NCBI GenBank assembly: GCA_037976565.1
Contig: CP137667.1
Location: 32,106,459 to 32,170,458 of the forward strand
DNA: 64,000 nt
Direction of reading: 5' to 3'
Source of the DNA: Mesocentrotus franciscanus
Lineage: Eukaryota > Echinodermata > Echinoidea > Camarodonta > Strongylocentrotidae
Shown here in pieces: positions 1 through 10,665 of the stretch; position 1 is the stretch's first letter; each line of letters opens with the position of its first letter. The position numbers and the translations under genes were made by a program. The notes beneath the pieces were generated by a model that saw only the letters and a list, made by a program, of their open reading frames with translations, searched no databases and was not told the origin of the DNA.

Positions 1-2
1 CA

Positions 3-518
3 GTACCACTGACTGACCGAACAAAGAAAGGAGAGCCACTTCTAGTGAAATGGGGAGATGCGGAAGAGGCAGCTTTCACTACCTTGAAAAAGAAACTTGC
101 TAGTGAACCCATTCTCCATCTTCCGGACTTAGATCTTCCTTTCATCCTGAGGACTGATGCCTCAGATCATGGTCTCGGTGCAATTCTGCTACAAGAGACG
201 GAAGGGAAGAAGTTCCCTATCGCCTACGCTAGTAGGAAACTTCTCCCAAGAGAGCAGCGCTACTGTGTTATGGAACGTGAATGCTTAGCAGTAGTCTGGG
301 GTGTTCAGAAGTTCGAACCATACCTCTACGGCAAGCATTTTGAACTAGAAACTGATCACCAGCCACTGCAGTGTATCGCGAAATCAAAAGTCGCGAACTC
401 AAGGATTCTGAGATGGGCTTTGGCGCTTCAACCGTACCAGTTTAGCATCACAGCTATCAAGGGCAGTGAAAACGTCGGTGCAGACTACTTAAGTAGGATA
501 CCAGATACCAGTAGTTGA
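3..518 (+). CDS. Ty3/gypsy pol C-terminus (RT end + RNase H), Gmr1-like
   Basis: The frame is open from the window edge, so this is the 3' part of a larger pol gene. The first residues match the RT thumb/RNase H junction of gypsy elements (PLTDRTKKGEP). The rest is an RNase H domain: catalytic acidic residues are visible in TDASDHGLGAIL, ERECLAVVWG, ETDHQPL and GADYLSR. The protein stops ten residues after that last motif, and a polypurine tract and LTR start follow within about 190 bp. No integrase follows RNase H. In ordinary gypsy elements integrase comes next, while in the deuterostome Gmr1 group integrase lies before RT and RNase H is last. Gmr1-type order is therefore the best reading, although an integrase deletion is possible. 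The methionine sometimes placed at base 45 is a GTG codon inside the frame, not a start. Confidence 0.85.
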   Translation, partial: VPLTDRTKKGEPLLVKWGDAEEAAFTTLKKKLASEPILHLPDLDLPFILRTDASDHGLGAILLQETEGKKFPIAYASRKLLPREQRYCVMERECLAVVWGVQKFEPYLYGKHFELETDHQPLQCIAKSKVANSRILRWALALQPYQFSITAIKGSENVGADYLSRIPDTSS

Positions 519-590
519 TTTCAAGTAAAGCAGGAACAGAAGGTTTTTTTTTAATAATTATTATTGATCTTTATATTTTCCTGTAAACAA

Positions 591-660
591 ATTTTCCTCG
601 TATAGAATGAGAAAACCACTCTGAAATTTTCCTCGTATAGAATGAGAAAACCACTCTGAA
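591..660. repeat. perfect 35-bp tandem duplication
   Basis: Two identical 35-bp units (591-625 and 626-660), each starting ATTTTCCTCGTATAG, lie between the RNase H stop codon and the polypurine tract of the Gmr1-like element. Perfect identity suggests a recent slippage or template-switch event. No function is evident. Confidence 0.9.
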
Positions 661-690
661 ATTTTTTTCTGAAATTATATAAATTTCTTG

Positions 691-705
691 AAGGAAGGGG
701 AGATA
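691..705 (+). other. polypurine tract of the Gmr1-like element
   Basis: The purine run AAGGAAGGGGAGA directly precedes a TGTCACA sequence that looks like an LTR start. This is the usual position of the plus-strand primer in LTR retrotransposons. It supports the view that the pol gene ends with RNase H and that nothing is missing between it and the LTR. Confidence 0.6.
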
Positions 706-2250
706 TGTCACAATGTGACTGGGATTTCTTTTAGACAGAGAATGTAATGGACAGGTGTTAGATGAATAGATGTTGTTGGTAGCAATTTATTAGGTCAACT
801 AACTTGGGTCACTAACTTGGGTCTCTAGTAGAGCAGGTGTCTGTCTTTGTCTGTGTGTGGGAAAGGATGAGGAGAATGTTAATAGGAAAGTTTTGTATAG
901 AGGATTCAGTAAAAGGAATTTGGATGGACAGTTTTGGCATGAGAGGAATACAAAGAATGTTAAGGAGGTTACTATTGAGAGAGTCAACGTGGATTAGAGA
1001 TTTAGGGTAGTTTAATCAGATTGCACATGAGATCTCGAGAGGATCAGACCTTTCAGAATTTGGTCTGATTTGGGAGTAAATGAGGGTGTTGGCCACGAAG
1101 GTAAATGTTACAGCCACAGGCTATAAGCATGCTGTTGCTGGCATAGACTTTTCCTATACTATGGGACCAGGCAAGAACCAGGCAGCACAGGCCGACGTGG
1201 TAGAAGCCTCATCAGCCCTCGCCTCAACTTGAATCATCATTTGAACATCTGAACTGTAAGTTACAGAAATAAATGTATTACCGTATTTGTAATTATCTGG
1301 AAGGAAGGTTAATTTCATACATTTCATAAAGAGAAAGATATTTTCTATGTACTACGAGATAATGGATTTTTGTGTTGTTGAATAAGGATTTTTTGTGTTG
1401 TTGAATAAGGAAGACTTAACCTTGATTATTTTGTTTGCTTAGAATATATGAAGTTTAAGAAATTGTATTGCACTGAAAAGTTATACATGTATAACTATAT
1501 GTAAAGACATAGGTGTTATTCTATAATTTCTAGGTGAAAGATACCGTACATGGTCATTTATAAATGTCGCCTATTTTAGTGGTTTATGTCAGTGAAGCTA
1601 AGCTCTAGAGATTGTAAATGATTGTTGTAAATTGTTAGGATTTACATCGCTATAGCTATCGTGTTTATTTTTGTAGATGGTTGGCTATTTGGTTTCCATT
1701 TAATTCTTTTAGGGACAAGCTGGGCTCGTAGCCATAACCCTAGGCACCATCGGTGAATGGACATGTGTTCGTAGTCGACACGCTCAGGCAACCTACTCGC
1801 GTCAAGTCGTTGAGTCAACGCCCAGTGCTGTCGTACACCGGTCAGGCTTAGCAGGTCATGCATCATATCGCACCGGGTTACTACATACACCAGAGTATTT
1901 CGTTCCGCCTATTCAGAAACAGGAAGAGGTGGTATTTACGAACTCTAAATCGGGACTCTCTAACCCACAACAGTATACTTTTTATATAAAGACCGGGCTA
2001 GAGACGGTGGGTGATTAACTGTATGTTATACCTCGAAGGATGACCTGGTCATCAGGTAATCTATTTTCCTTTGGAAATATGGAGAATTATATTGTGATAT
2101 AATTGAGTACCGATAAGACGACATAAACAGTGATAGGATATACTCCTATCTAAGTTCACAGTGATTCTGAAACATTTTATTTTTGTCAACTATTTGCATG
2201 TTTAATTATATTGAGCCGATGGCTCTTAAATAAACTGTTTGTACCCTACA
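706..2250 (+). mobile_element. putative 3' LTR of the Gmr1-like element (right end uncertain)
   Basis: The left end starts TGTCACAATG just after the polypurine tract. No 5' LTR is in the window, so the right end cannot be fixed by comparison. A poly(A) signal AATAAA lies at about 2,230, and unrelated repeat DNA begins near 2,340, so the LTR probably ends between 2,240 and 2,340. No convincing open frame occurs here; the minus-strand frame at 1,642-1,890 has no recognisable motif. If the LTR is really this long (about 1.5 kb), it is large for the superfamily. Confidence 0.45.
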
Positions 2251-2339
2251 TTCTTACTCTTGAAATTGCTTGATTTTCTTGTGATACATACTCATTTCAT
2301 CAGAACCTAATTTATCGTCAGACCATAATAATTTTCAGT

Positions 2340-2952
2340 ATTTAAATCTGACAGCGCACACAGACATTTATCTTAAACGGACGCTCATTCCGTTATTAAT
2401 AGTCATAAAGAGATAAACATGGTATCAAATTGTTTGGGAAAAATGGGAAATATCGTGAAAGAAAAAAATGACGATTCCAGGTTGGGTACGGCCATGACAA
2501 ACAAAAAACGTGCGCATGGTTGCGCGTGGTCATGTGTGCGCGCAAAATTTTGAAATGCTTAAAATGGCCTAAAACGTACTCTAATTTGAATAAAAAATGA
2601 TCATGAGCATTTTGAAATTTTGCGCGTGCGTTAATTGACCTGAAATTGACGGGATGGATATTGACCTTAATCATGATAAATATGAATGAGAAATGACTTT
2701 CCGTTATGAAGATATGATCATAAGTTGATTTTCACAAAATGGCACCTGGATGACGTCACGATATTTAGATGACCTTGAAAAGGTTGCTGTCAAATCTTAT
2801 GACAATGACCTTTGACTGTGCCAAAATTGAAGGAAATTGGCTGAACCGATTTTGAGTAGTTCTCAACACAAAAAAGGGTGAGAAAGAAATAAAAAGAAAG
2901 AAAAAAAATTCTGACGAAATTAATAGGTAGTCTATCTATGACCACCTAAAAA
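2340..2952 (+). repeat. ACTAGA/terminal-hairpin family, copy 1 (3' half)
   Basis: It starts at the family-typical GGACGCTCATTCCGTTATTA and contains the conserved internal GC-rich stem-loop, the block ACAAAATGGC...GATGACGTCA, and the 3' terminal module (CTGACGAAATTAATAGGT...GACCACCTA) at 2,914-2,950. The 5' half is missing. No coding capacity is seen; the minus-strand frame at 2,396-2,674 recurs as the same shadow in other copies. Confidence 0.75.
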
Positions 2953-3189
2953 GACACCCTGACATGATGACGGAAATTTTGAATTGAGGTTAGTGCAACA
3001 TGTCATGAAAGTATAACTAGAAATATCGCAATCTGTATTGCCGCGCAATGCGAATGTATCCCCTGGCAGTGGCAGCGATTTTGTGTCATCCTTATGTTCG
3101 AAGGAGGGAGAGAGATCCCCTCTCCCCTCCCTGAAACAAAAGGATGACGTAGAGATTGCCACTAGTGGCTCGGACTATTGTCAAGACTA

Positions 3190-4155
3190 GGATAGGAGCA
3201 GCATCACCAAACCAATATGTGTGTAGATTAGAGTATAATGCATCTCTGTACAAAATTTGAAAGCAATCTTTTAAGAAATGTGGCAGTTAGAGCGCGCACA
3301 AAAGACAGCCACCAAAATATGACCTTTGACCCTATAACAGACAGAGCACAGGTGGCAGCATCACCAAACACTAAAGATGTGTAGATTGTACTAAGACACA
3401 CCTCCATATAACATGTGAAAGAAATCCGTCAAGAAATGTGGCATTTAGAGTGCATAAAAGACATGACCTTTTACCATGAAAAGACAGAACAATGAGGACA
3501 GGATCGCCCAAAAGTGTAGATGTGTAGATTGTACCAAGATACATCTCCTTTCAAAATTTGAAAGAAATCCGTCATGAAATATGACCTGCAGAGTGCACAC
3601 TAGACACCCACAAACATATGACCTTTGACCCTATAAAACATGGAACAATGGGGGCAGCATCACCAAAAGTTATAGGTGTGTAGATTATACCAAGATACAC
3701 CTCCATACAAAATTTTATAGTAATCCGTCAAGAAATGATGCAGTTAGACGCACACTAGAGTGCACACAAGACATCTATCGAGACATGACCTTTGACCCTA
3801 TAAAAGACGGAACACTGAAGGCAGCATCAGCAAAATCTATAGGCTTCTAGATTATACCAAGATACCTCTTCGTTCAAAATTTGAACAAAATCCCTTGAGA
3901 AATGTGGCCTATAGAGCGCACACAAACCATCCACAAAAATATGGCCTTTTACCCTATAGAAGACGGAACACTGAGAGCAGCATCACCAAAAGTTATAGGT
4001 GTGTAGATTATACCAAGATACACCTCCATACAAAATTTGAAAGAAATCCGTCAAAGAATGTGGCAGTTAGAGCGCACACAAGAATTTGACGCGGCGGCGG
4101 CGGCGTCACGCTGCTGAATCCAAAGTACCCCACCGGCATACTGCCGGGGGATACA
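3190..4155. repeat. minisatellite, about 155-bp unit, six diverged copies
   Basis: The phrase GCAGCATCACC(AAA) or a close variant recurs at about 3,199, 3,355, 3,501, 3,654, 3,819 and 3,976, each time followed by GTGTAGATTATACCAAGATA-like sequence and ATGACCTTTGACCCTATA. Units are about 80% alike by eye. The array ends in a short CGG run (4,090-4,106) and a small hairpin (CCGGCATACTGCCGG). This build, internal tandem repeats followed by a terminal hairpin, resembles the element at 41,327-42,246. Confidence 0.8.
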
Positions 4156-5267
4156 ATTAGAAGAAAGTTAAGTGAACACTAAACAGAATTCAAAAATTAG
4201 TGATTAAAACCCTCTTTGATAGGTATCAAATGATTTGAACACTTTGCATGTATATCTGCAAGTTTTGACTCCCACTATGCATTTTCCATTCGATACGTCA
4301 AGTTTGCACCCTGTAGATTATTATGGTTACTGATCCCTAAACCAAACATTCAGGGGCAGCAATATCTTGTCATGGCGGGAATGGGGGGGGGTGTGCGCGA
4401 TATTTTAGGAAGCTCGGCAACTGAAGGGGGAAGGTTTACCCCCCCCCCACTACGATTTTGCATGTTGTTGTGAGAAAATTTTGCAATGCCCTGGTGTAAA
4501 TCTTACTGGGAGGTTGCAAAGTGACAGAATGACGAAAACACTGCACTTTTTAGTTTTTAACTCTACAATTTAGAGCACTTTCAATCAAACGGGAATATCA
4601 GAATATGATCTTGATTTCCATCCAATTTGTTTTATTTATTGGTACAAGCAGCCTTAAAACCATCATTTTGATAATAATTCTACATTTCCCCCTAAATATC
4701 GGTATGGGAGAGAAACATTTCCATGGAGAGCACACCCCTCCCCCCCATACCCTATAAATCACTGACCCTGCATTTCGAAGTATAGCCATTGTTTTGGAGT
4801 TTACATTATCGAAGACTCAAAAGACAAGATCGATGTCATACTAACTTCTGCAGTTCAGACATCTTATAGGCCTATACCATTTCATATTTGTTTTAAAATT
4901 AAGTCAAAGTTTACTATGCTTAGGAGTGTAGCGCCTTTGTGAAGCGAAGATATTTTTAGATTTGGAGTAGTAAAACTTTGTATTCCGTAACATTAACCAA
5001 TTGTTTATTTTATCTTTTTTATAAATTTATCTATTTAACCATATCAACATTTTCAGAGGGGAACAAACCACCAAAAAAAATTAAAAATCTGAGGGACCAC
5101 CAATTTTGTTCCGCAGCATATTTTTGAGGTAGTCCACCTGGAAGTTATTAAGGGAGTTCCTCTGAACAGGTTGATACCAAACAACGTTTTACAACATTCT
5201 ATGTCTAAAGAACCCGTCTTGCCCCCTGGGTAGAAGCCTGAAGGTATTTTACAAAAGAAATATAAAA
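4156..5267. other. no gene recognised
   Basis: AT-rich, with short poly-G and poly-C runs (4,383, 4,440, 4,740). No open frame with family resemblance, no RNA gene and no repeat shared with the rest of the window was recognised. Confidence 0.6.
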
Positions 5268-6623
5268 ACTAGAAAAGTAATTCGTCATAGGGACGAATTA
5301 GGTGATCTGTCTTCAATTCTTATGATCAGTAAAAGGTCAAAAAGAAAAAAAAGTGAAGATTTTTTTTTTGGAGACCCCCGGACTCGAACCAGGGATCTCG
5401 AGGTCGGAAATCAAGTGTTACCAAAACATTTCCCATAGCATTACACGTGAACGGAAATGGAATTCTCAAATCCCACTTTGCAAGTGAAATATGAGCATGA
5501 TCCCGGCATCTGATCGAAAAATAAAGGGCACACTTGTGATAGCTTATTGTCTCAGCTACAACATACTCAAAGCTCAGCGAAACAAAGCTAAAACGACGGA
5601 GATATTGCTCGCGAAAGACGGGAATGTAGAATCCAGTTTTGAGAAAAAGTCATGTCCCATAGAGAATACACGCAAAATGTGAAAAATTGACATGCCTCCT
5701 TTAATCGCAAAAATACGCCATGATGCCTTTGTCAAAATGAAAATCGTGGTAACTGCATTTGTAGAGAATTGTCTCAGCTAGAACATATCAAAATTTGGAA
5801 GAAAATCGATCAATATTTACAGAGATACAATCAATTTTCCAAAAATATGCTGACGTCATAATATGCAAATTGAAATTTTGAGTTCGGAGGCCATATGATG
5901 ACGTCATGAGTTAATTGAGGGTCAAATGAGACATGAAATCATATCTCCGACTCATAATCTATCCAAATATGAAAAAAATTGGGGTATCCATCCATTCTGA
6001 AGAGTTACAATGAGTTTTGTATAGGCATGTTTTTGCCCATGTATTGTGGATAGAGATAGCGCGGTCGCGGTGCTGTTAACTTTGACGGACGCTCATTGCG
6101 TTATTACTGGTCAGAAAAAGATGAACAAGGTATCAAAATGCTTGGAAAAATATGCCAAATATGATGGCAGAAAAATTTGGCGATTCTATGTTGCAAAATG
6201 CCAAAACGCGCAAAACGCGCGCGATAAGTGCGCGCGCAAATTTTGAAAATGCTTAAAATGGCCTGAAACGTAGCAAACAAAATTTGGGACGAATTGGAGC
6301 ATTTTGAAATTTTGATGCGCGCGCGCGCCGAGGTGCGCACGTGATTTTGTCGACTTTTTTGTTGACCTTTGACCTAAAATTGATGTATACCAAATATGGT
6401 TGATTTTTGATGACTCGTTATCGAGATAAGATAATGACCTGATGTTTACAAAATGGCGCCTGGATGACGTCATGATGACGTCATGATGACTCCATGACCT
6501 TGAAAAAATTACTTGAACTTGATATTATAGGGCCTGATGACTGACAGAAATTCGAAGGAAATTGAACATGTCGATTTCAAGTAAACGTTTACACAAAAAA
6601 GTGTACGGATGAAATAAAAATAA
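5268..6623 (+). repeat. ACTAGA/terminal-hairpin family, copy 2
   Basis: It begins ACTAGAAAAGT followed by the 5' hairpin AATTCGTCATAGGGACGAATT and then AGGTGATCTGTC, the same words used in the 3' terminal hairpin. The body carries a minus-oriented tRNA-like segment, blocks with TGACGTCA palindromes, the phrase TCATATCTCCGACTCATAATC, the internal GC-rich stem-loop (about 6,225-6,335) and ACAAAATGGCGCC. The 3' hairpin is absent and copy 3 begins directly after an A-rich stretch. No coding capacity is seen. Confidence 0.85.
5370..5436 (-). other. tRNA-like segment inside copy 2
   Basis: Read on the minus strand, this contains a convincing T-arm with box B (GGTTCGAGTCC in a five-pair stem with a TTCGAGT loop), preceded by an anticodon-like stem (CTTGA / TCGAG). 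The D-arm side is weak and the acceptor stem does not pair well. It is a tRNA-derived sequence rather than a working tRNA gene, and it could act as an RNA polymerase III promoter reading towards the left end of the repeat. Confidence 0.5.
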
Positions 6624-8202
6624 ACTAGACATTTAATTCGTCATGGGGACGAATTAGGTGGTCTGTCTTCAATTCTTATGATCAGTGAAAGGTCATAAAG
6701 AAAAAAAAGTGAAGAAATTTTTTTTGGAGACGCCCGGACTCGAACCAGGGATCTCGAGGTCGGAAATCAAGTGTGTTACCGATATATCAAAACATTTCCC
6801 ATAGCGTTTACATGTGAAAGGAAATGGAATTCTCAAATCCCACTTTGCAAGTGAAATATGAGCATGATCCCGATATCTGATCGAAAAATAAAGGGCACAT
6901 TTGTGATAGCTTATTGTCTCAGCTACAACATACTCAAAGCTCAGCGAAACGAAACTAAAACGACGGAGATATTGCTCGCGAAAGACGGAATGTAGAATCC
7001 AGTTTTGACAAAAAGTCATGTCCCATAGAGATTACACGCAAAATGTGAAAAATTGACATGCCTCCTTTAATCGCAAAAATACGCCATGATGCCTTTGTCA
7101 AAATGAAAATCGTGAGACTGCATTTGTAGAGAATTGTCTCAGCTAGAACATATCAAAATTTGGAAGAAAATCGACAACTTATTACTGCAATATTGTCAAA
7201 TGAATGCAAAAATTATGATGTCATATTTTCAAAATCAAATTTTCGAGTTCATATGCAAATATGACGACGTCAGAACATATGATTGGACAAAATTATACAT
7301 GAAATCACATAAACATTTCATGGGATTCCAGAAAATGTTAAAAATTTGGGGGTATTTAGGCATTCTGACGAGCTATGACGGATTTTATATAGACATGTTT
7401 TTACCACTTTTTACATTATATTGCCCATTGACGCGCACGAATTTTAAAGTTTGACGACGCGTGTGGCATTATGGAAGGTCAAGAATGACTGGAAATAGTT
7501 GGAAATTGTCAAAAATAGTGTCAGGAATAAAAACCATGCGAAAAACGGCGTTTTACGATGTGTACGCTGCGCAGCGCGATAACGCGCGCGGACGCACGGA
7601 CGGAAATTTTTGAAATGCTTAAAATGATCTGATTCGTACTCTCGTTTAATAGTTAAGTGTTTTGAGCATTTTAAAATTTTGACGCCGCGTACGCGCGTCA
7701 TGACCTATGTGACCTTTGAAAAATGACCTGTTGACCCTTGACCTGAAGTATATGTGATATGAATTTGAATGACCTTTGGTGACGCATCATGAAGATATGA
7801 TTGATCATGTGATTTCACAAAATGGCGCCTGGATGACGTCACGATGACCTGATGACCTTGAAAATGTTATTTTCACGTCTTATGACAATGACCTATGACT
7901 GTGCCAAAATTGAAAGAAATTGACAAAACCGATCTGGAGTTATCCTTGGAACAAAAAATTGGAGGAAATAAATAAAAATAAATAATAATAAAGAAGAAAG
8001 AAAATTCTGACAAAACTAATAGGTGATCTGTCGTTGACAGACCACCTAATAAAGAAAGAAAATTCTGACGAAATTAATAGGTGATCTGTCGATGACGACA
8101 GACCACCTAATAAAGAATAAAGAATAAAGAATAAAGAATAAGGAAGAAAGAAAATTTTGACGAAATTAATAGGTGATCTGTCGATATACGACAGACCACC
8201 TA
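6624..8202 (+). repeat. ACTAGA/terminal-hairpin family, copy 3, with three 3' hairpins
   Basis: It begins ACTAGACATTT and the 5' hairpin, and runs through the full family body. At the 3' end the terminal module (CTGACGAAATTAATAGGTGA followed by a hairpin) occurs three times, at 8,021-8,047, 8,079-8,108 and 8,171-8,201, separated by AATAAAGAA-type A-rich spacers. The next copy starts directly after the third hairpin. Tandem multiplication of the terminal module is the most distinctive property of the family. Confidence 0.85.
6726..6800 (-). other. tRNA-like segment inside copy 3
   Basis: Same minus-strand T-arm/box B as in copy 2, here with a longer D-arm side including GATATATCGGTAAC, close to a box A pattern. 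Its presence at the same place in two copies shows that it belongs to the family and is not a separate insertion in one copy. Confidence 0.5.
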
Positions 8203-9597
8203 ACTAGACTTGAATTCGTCACTTTGACGAATTAGGTGATACGTATGCTAATGTTTTACATAATGAAGCATGCATTTTCACGATTTTACATTATCTTATA
8301 AAATGCTCTTCCGACTATGGTCTATCCATATGTCAATTTCATCTGTGTAGCCTTGATCATTATGGATATATCTAGTGCTTTAACCAATAGACCAAAATAT
8401 TTCTCATAGACTTTACATGCAAAGCTGACAAACGGCCTTGGCATGGTCGCAATTACATTTTGCAACTGAAAATTTCGACATGATCTCAACATCTGATAAA
8501 AACCGAAAGCACATTTTCTATAGCCCATAGTCTCAGCTATAACATACCAAAAAGTGGGAGAAAATAGAGTACAAATAAGCTAGATAGTGCTCAAAGATTA
8601 ATGTCATGTATAGATTCAAGATGTGAACGAAATTCACCTTACATAGGCATAACACGCAAATTAAGAAAATTCTGACATGTGGCCTTTAATTGAATTTTTT
8701 ACTATGATGACGTCATCAAAATGGAAAATGATGTGTACTGATCTTGTAGAAGATTGTCTTAGCTACAACATATGAAAAATTAGAAGACATACGATCAATA
8801 TTAACAAAGACTCAATTTTCAATAAATATGCTGACGTCATAATATGCAAATTCGTTTTTTGAGTTCCAAGGCCATTGTGATGACGTCACGGTGTACTTAA
8901 TGGCCAAATGAGATATGAAATCATATTTCCGACTCATACTCTATCCAAATATGAAAAAAAAATGGCAGTCCTTATTCATCCCAAAGAGCTATAATGGCCT
9001 TTTTATAGGCATGTTTTGCCTATATATCCTATGTATTACAAGAGTTCGCGCACGGACATTTATCTTCAACGGACGCTCATTCCGTTATTAATAGTCATAC
9101 AGAGATAAAAATGGTATCAAATTGTTTGAAAAAGTATGGGAGATATCATGAAAGAAAAAAAATGGCGATTCTATGTTGCGTACGGCAAAGACGAACGAAA
9201 ACGCGCATGCGCTGTGCGTGATTTTTGAAAATGCTCGAAATGGCCTGAAACGTATGCAAAATAAATTTTAGATGATTTGGAGTAATTAAAAATTTTGCGC
9301 GACTGACGCGCGGACGTACGCTGCGCGCTTATTGACCTGAAATTGACCGGAGAGATATTGACCTTGATCATGATTAATATGAATGAGAAATGACATTCTG
9401 TTATGAAGATATGATCATAAGTTGGTTTTTCACAAAATGGCGCCTTGATGACGTCACGACGATTTTGAGTCTCTGAAAAGTCACGCAGTTCTAAGTTAGA
9501 CTAATATCTATCATCATGGCAAGTTTCATGATAATGGCTTTATTCATTCTTGAGATATCTTGCGAACAAATTCGAGGAAGAATAATAATAAATAATA
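8203..9597 (+). repeat. ACTAGA/terminal-hairpin family, copy 4 (GATACG subtype)
   Basis: It starts ACTAGACTTGAATTCGTCAC with TTTGACGAATTAGGTGATACG, the second sequence subtype of the family (GTGATACGTAT instead of GTGATCTGTC). The body contains GCTGACGTCATAATATGC, the stem-loop near 9,215-9,330 and ACAAAATGGCGCC. The 3' end (GAACAAATTCGAGGAAGAATAATAATAAATAATA) has no hairpin and abuts copy 5. Confidence 0.85.
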
Positions 9598-9690
9598 ACT
9601 AGACTTGAATTCGTCACTTTGACGAATTAGGTGATACGTATGCTAATAATTTACATAATGAAGAATGCATTTTCACGATTTCATATTGTT
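9598..9690 (+). repeat. ACTAGA family copy 5, 5' part, split by the gypsy insertion
   Basis: The 5' end of a GATACG-subtype copy is broken after CATATTGTT by the gypsy LTR. It continues at 16,206 with ATTGTTATATAAAATGC, matching the unbroken copy at about 21,058 (TTATGTTATAAAATGC). This gives a duplicated target of about 5-6 bp (ATTGTT) and shows that the gypsy element is younger than the repeat. Confidence 0.85.
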
Positions 9691-9884
9691 ATAAGGGTTT
9701 ACAATGTACATGTAGTTAGACATTTGATAAAAGATAGAGTGACTTTGGAAAAGGCTAGCAGCAGCTATGGTTTTGGTTCAAGAGTCTTATACTTTTATAT
9801 AGAATAAAGCTATTATTATTGTTGTGTTAACTTAAACTATCCTGTTTGAAGTCTTGTTCTTGGTCAGGTGTATTCTCCCTTTCA
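9691..9884 (+). repeat. 5' LTR of the gypsy element
   Basis: 194 bp from ATAAGGGTTTACAATG to ATTCTCCCTTTCA. It matches 16,011-16,205 base for base except one extra C in the right copy. A poly(A) signal (AATAAA) lies at about 9,804. The termini are not the usual TG...CA; the exact first base could shift by one or two. Confidence 0.93.
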
Positions 9885-9886
9885 TT

Positions 9887-9904
9887 TGGCGTAATCGGCA
9901 GGAT
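9887..9904 (+). other. primer-binding site (tRNA type unresolved)
   Basis: TGGCGTAATCGGCAGGAT follows the 5' LTR after two bases. The TGG start pairs with a tRNA CCA end, as in most LTR elements. Which tRNA it matches could not be decided by eye. Confidence 0.6.
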
Positions 9905-10665
9905 TAGATGTTACCAGGCAAGGAAGATTTTTATGGATTGTTTATGGTTGACAGTGTTCACTTTCTCCATTGGATTGTGTATTTACGCTGATACACTGGG
10001 ATTGTGTATTGTTTGTGTATGTGTAGCTCCACATAGCTACCCTCCAGCTCAGGTCAGTTTTGTGTCTGTGTCTGCTCACAGGTAGGCCCAATATTGCTCT
10101 GTTGGTATGTTTTGTCATATTAAGACTGGAATTTGAGAAAGTCTTCATGAAAACATTTGTATGTGCTAATGCTATAGACCTTAGCCTTGTCTAACAAAGT
10201 TACTTGGTTTGTTTGGACTGTAGAGGTCTAGATCTAGTCTACATTGGAGTAGACCTAGATCTAGATTGGATTGGATAAATTGGATTAAAAGTTAACAAGT
10301 AGTCTATAGCTAGGTCCCAATTTAGCATTATATAGCAACTAAAACTTTAAAACTTAATCTACAAGTTAGAGACTAGGATAAGGGAATCACAGCAACAACA
10401 AGAACAAATTAAAAATAAAATAAAATAAAATGAAATAAAATACCTAGATACCAGTACATTTTTTAGACAGATAAAATAAAGTTAGAAGGATCCTATATAG
10501 TCTACATACTTTAAGTAATAAAGTTGCCCAAACGAAAGTCAATGAAATACATGTATTGACTAAATGTGAAATAATCATAGATTTAATCATACCGGTAATC
10601 ATTATACAAAAAAACACAACAAATTTAATTCAATTTTGGATTAAGGGTAGAGCTACGTTTCCGCA

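Noticed and set aside
1642..1890. 82-codon minus-strand frame in the putative LTR
   Set aside because: No recognisable motif and located in a region best explained as LTR.
6186..7019. Several minus-strand frames of 78-108 codons in the repeat copies
   Set aside because: The same shadows occur at equivalent places in other copies with stops and frame changes; no motif is conserved.
8021..8201. CTGACGAAA next to the terminal hairpins as further hammerhead ribozymes
   Set aside because: There is no GAAA after a stem II at the right distance and no stem I partner; only the Penelope motif has the full core order.
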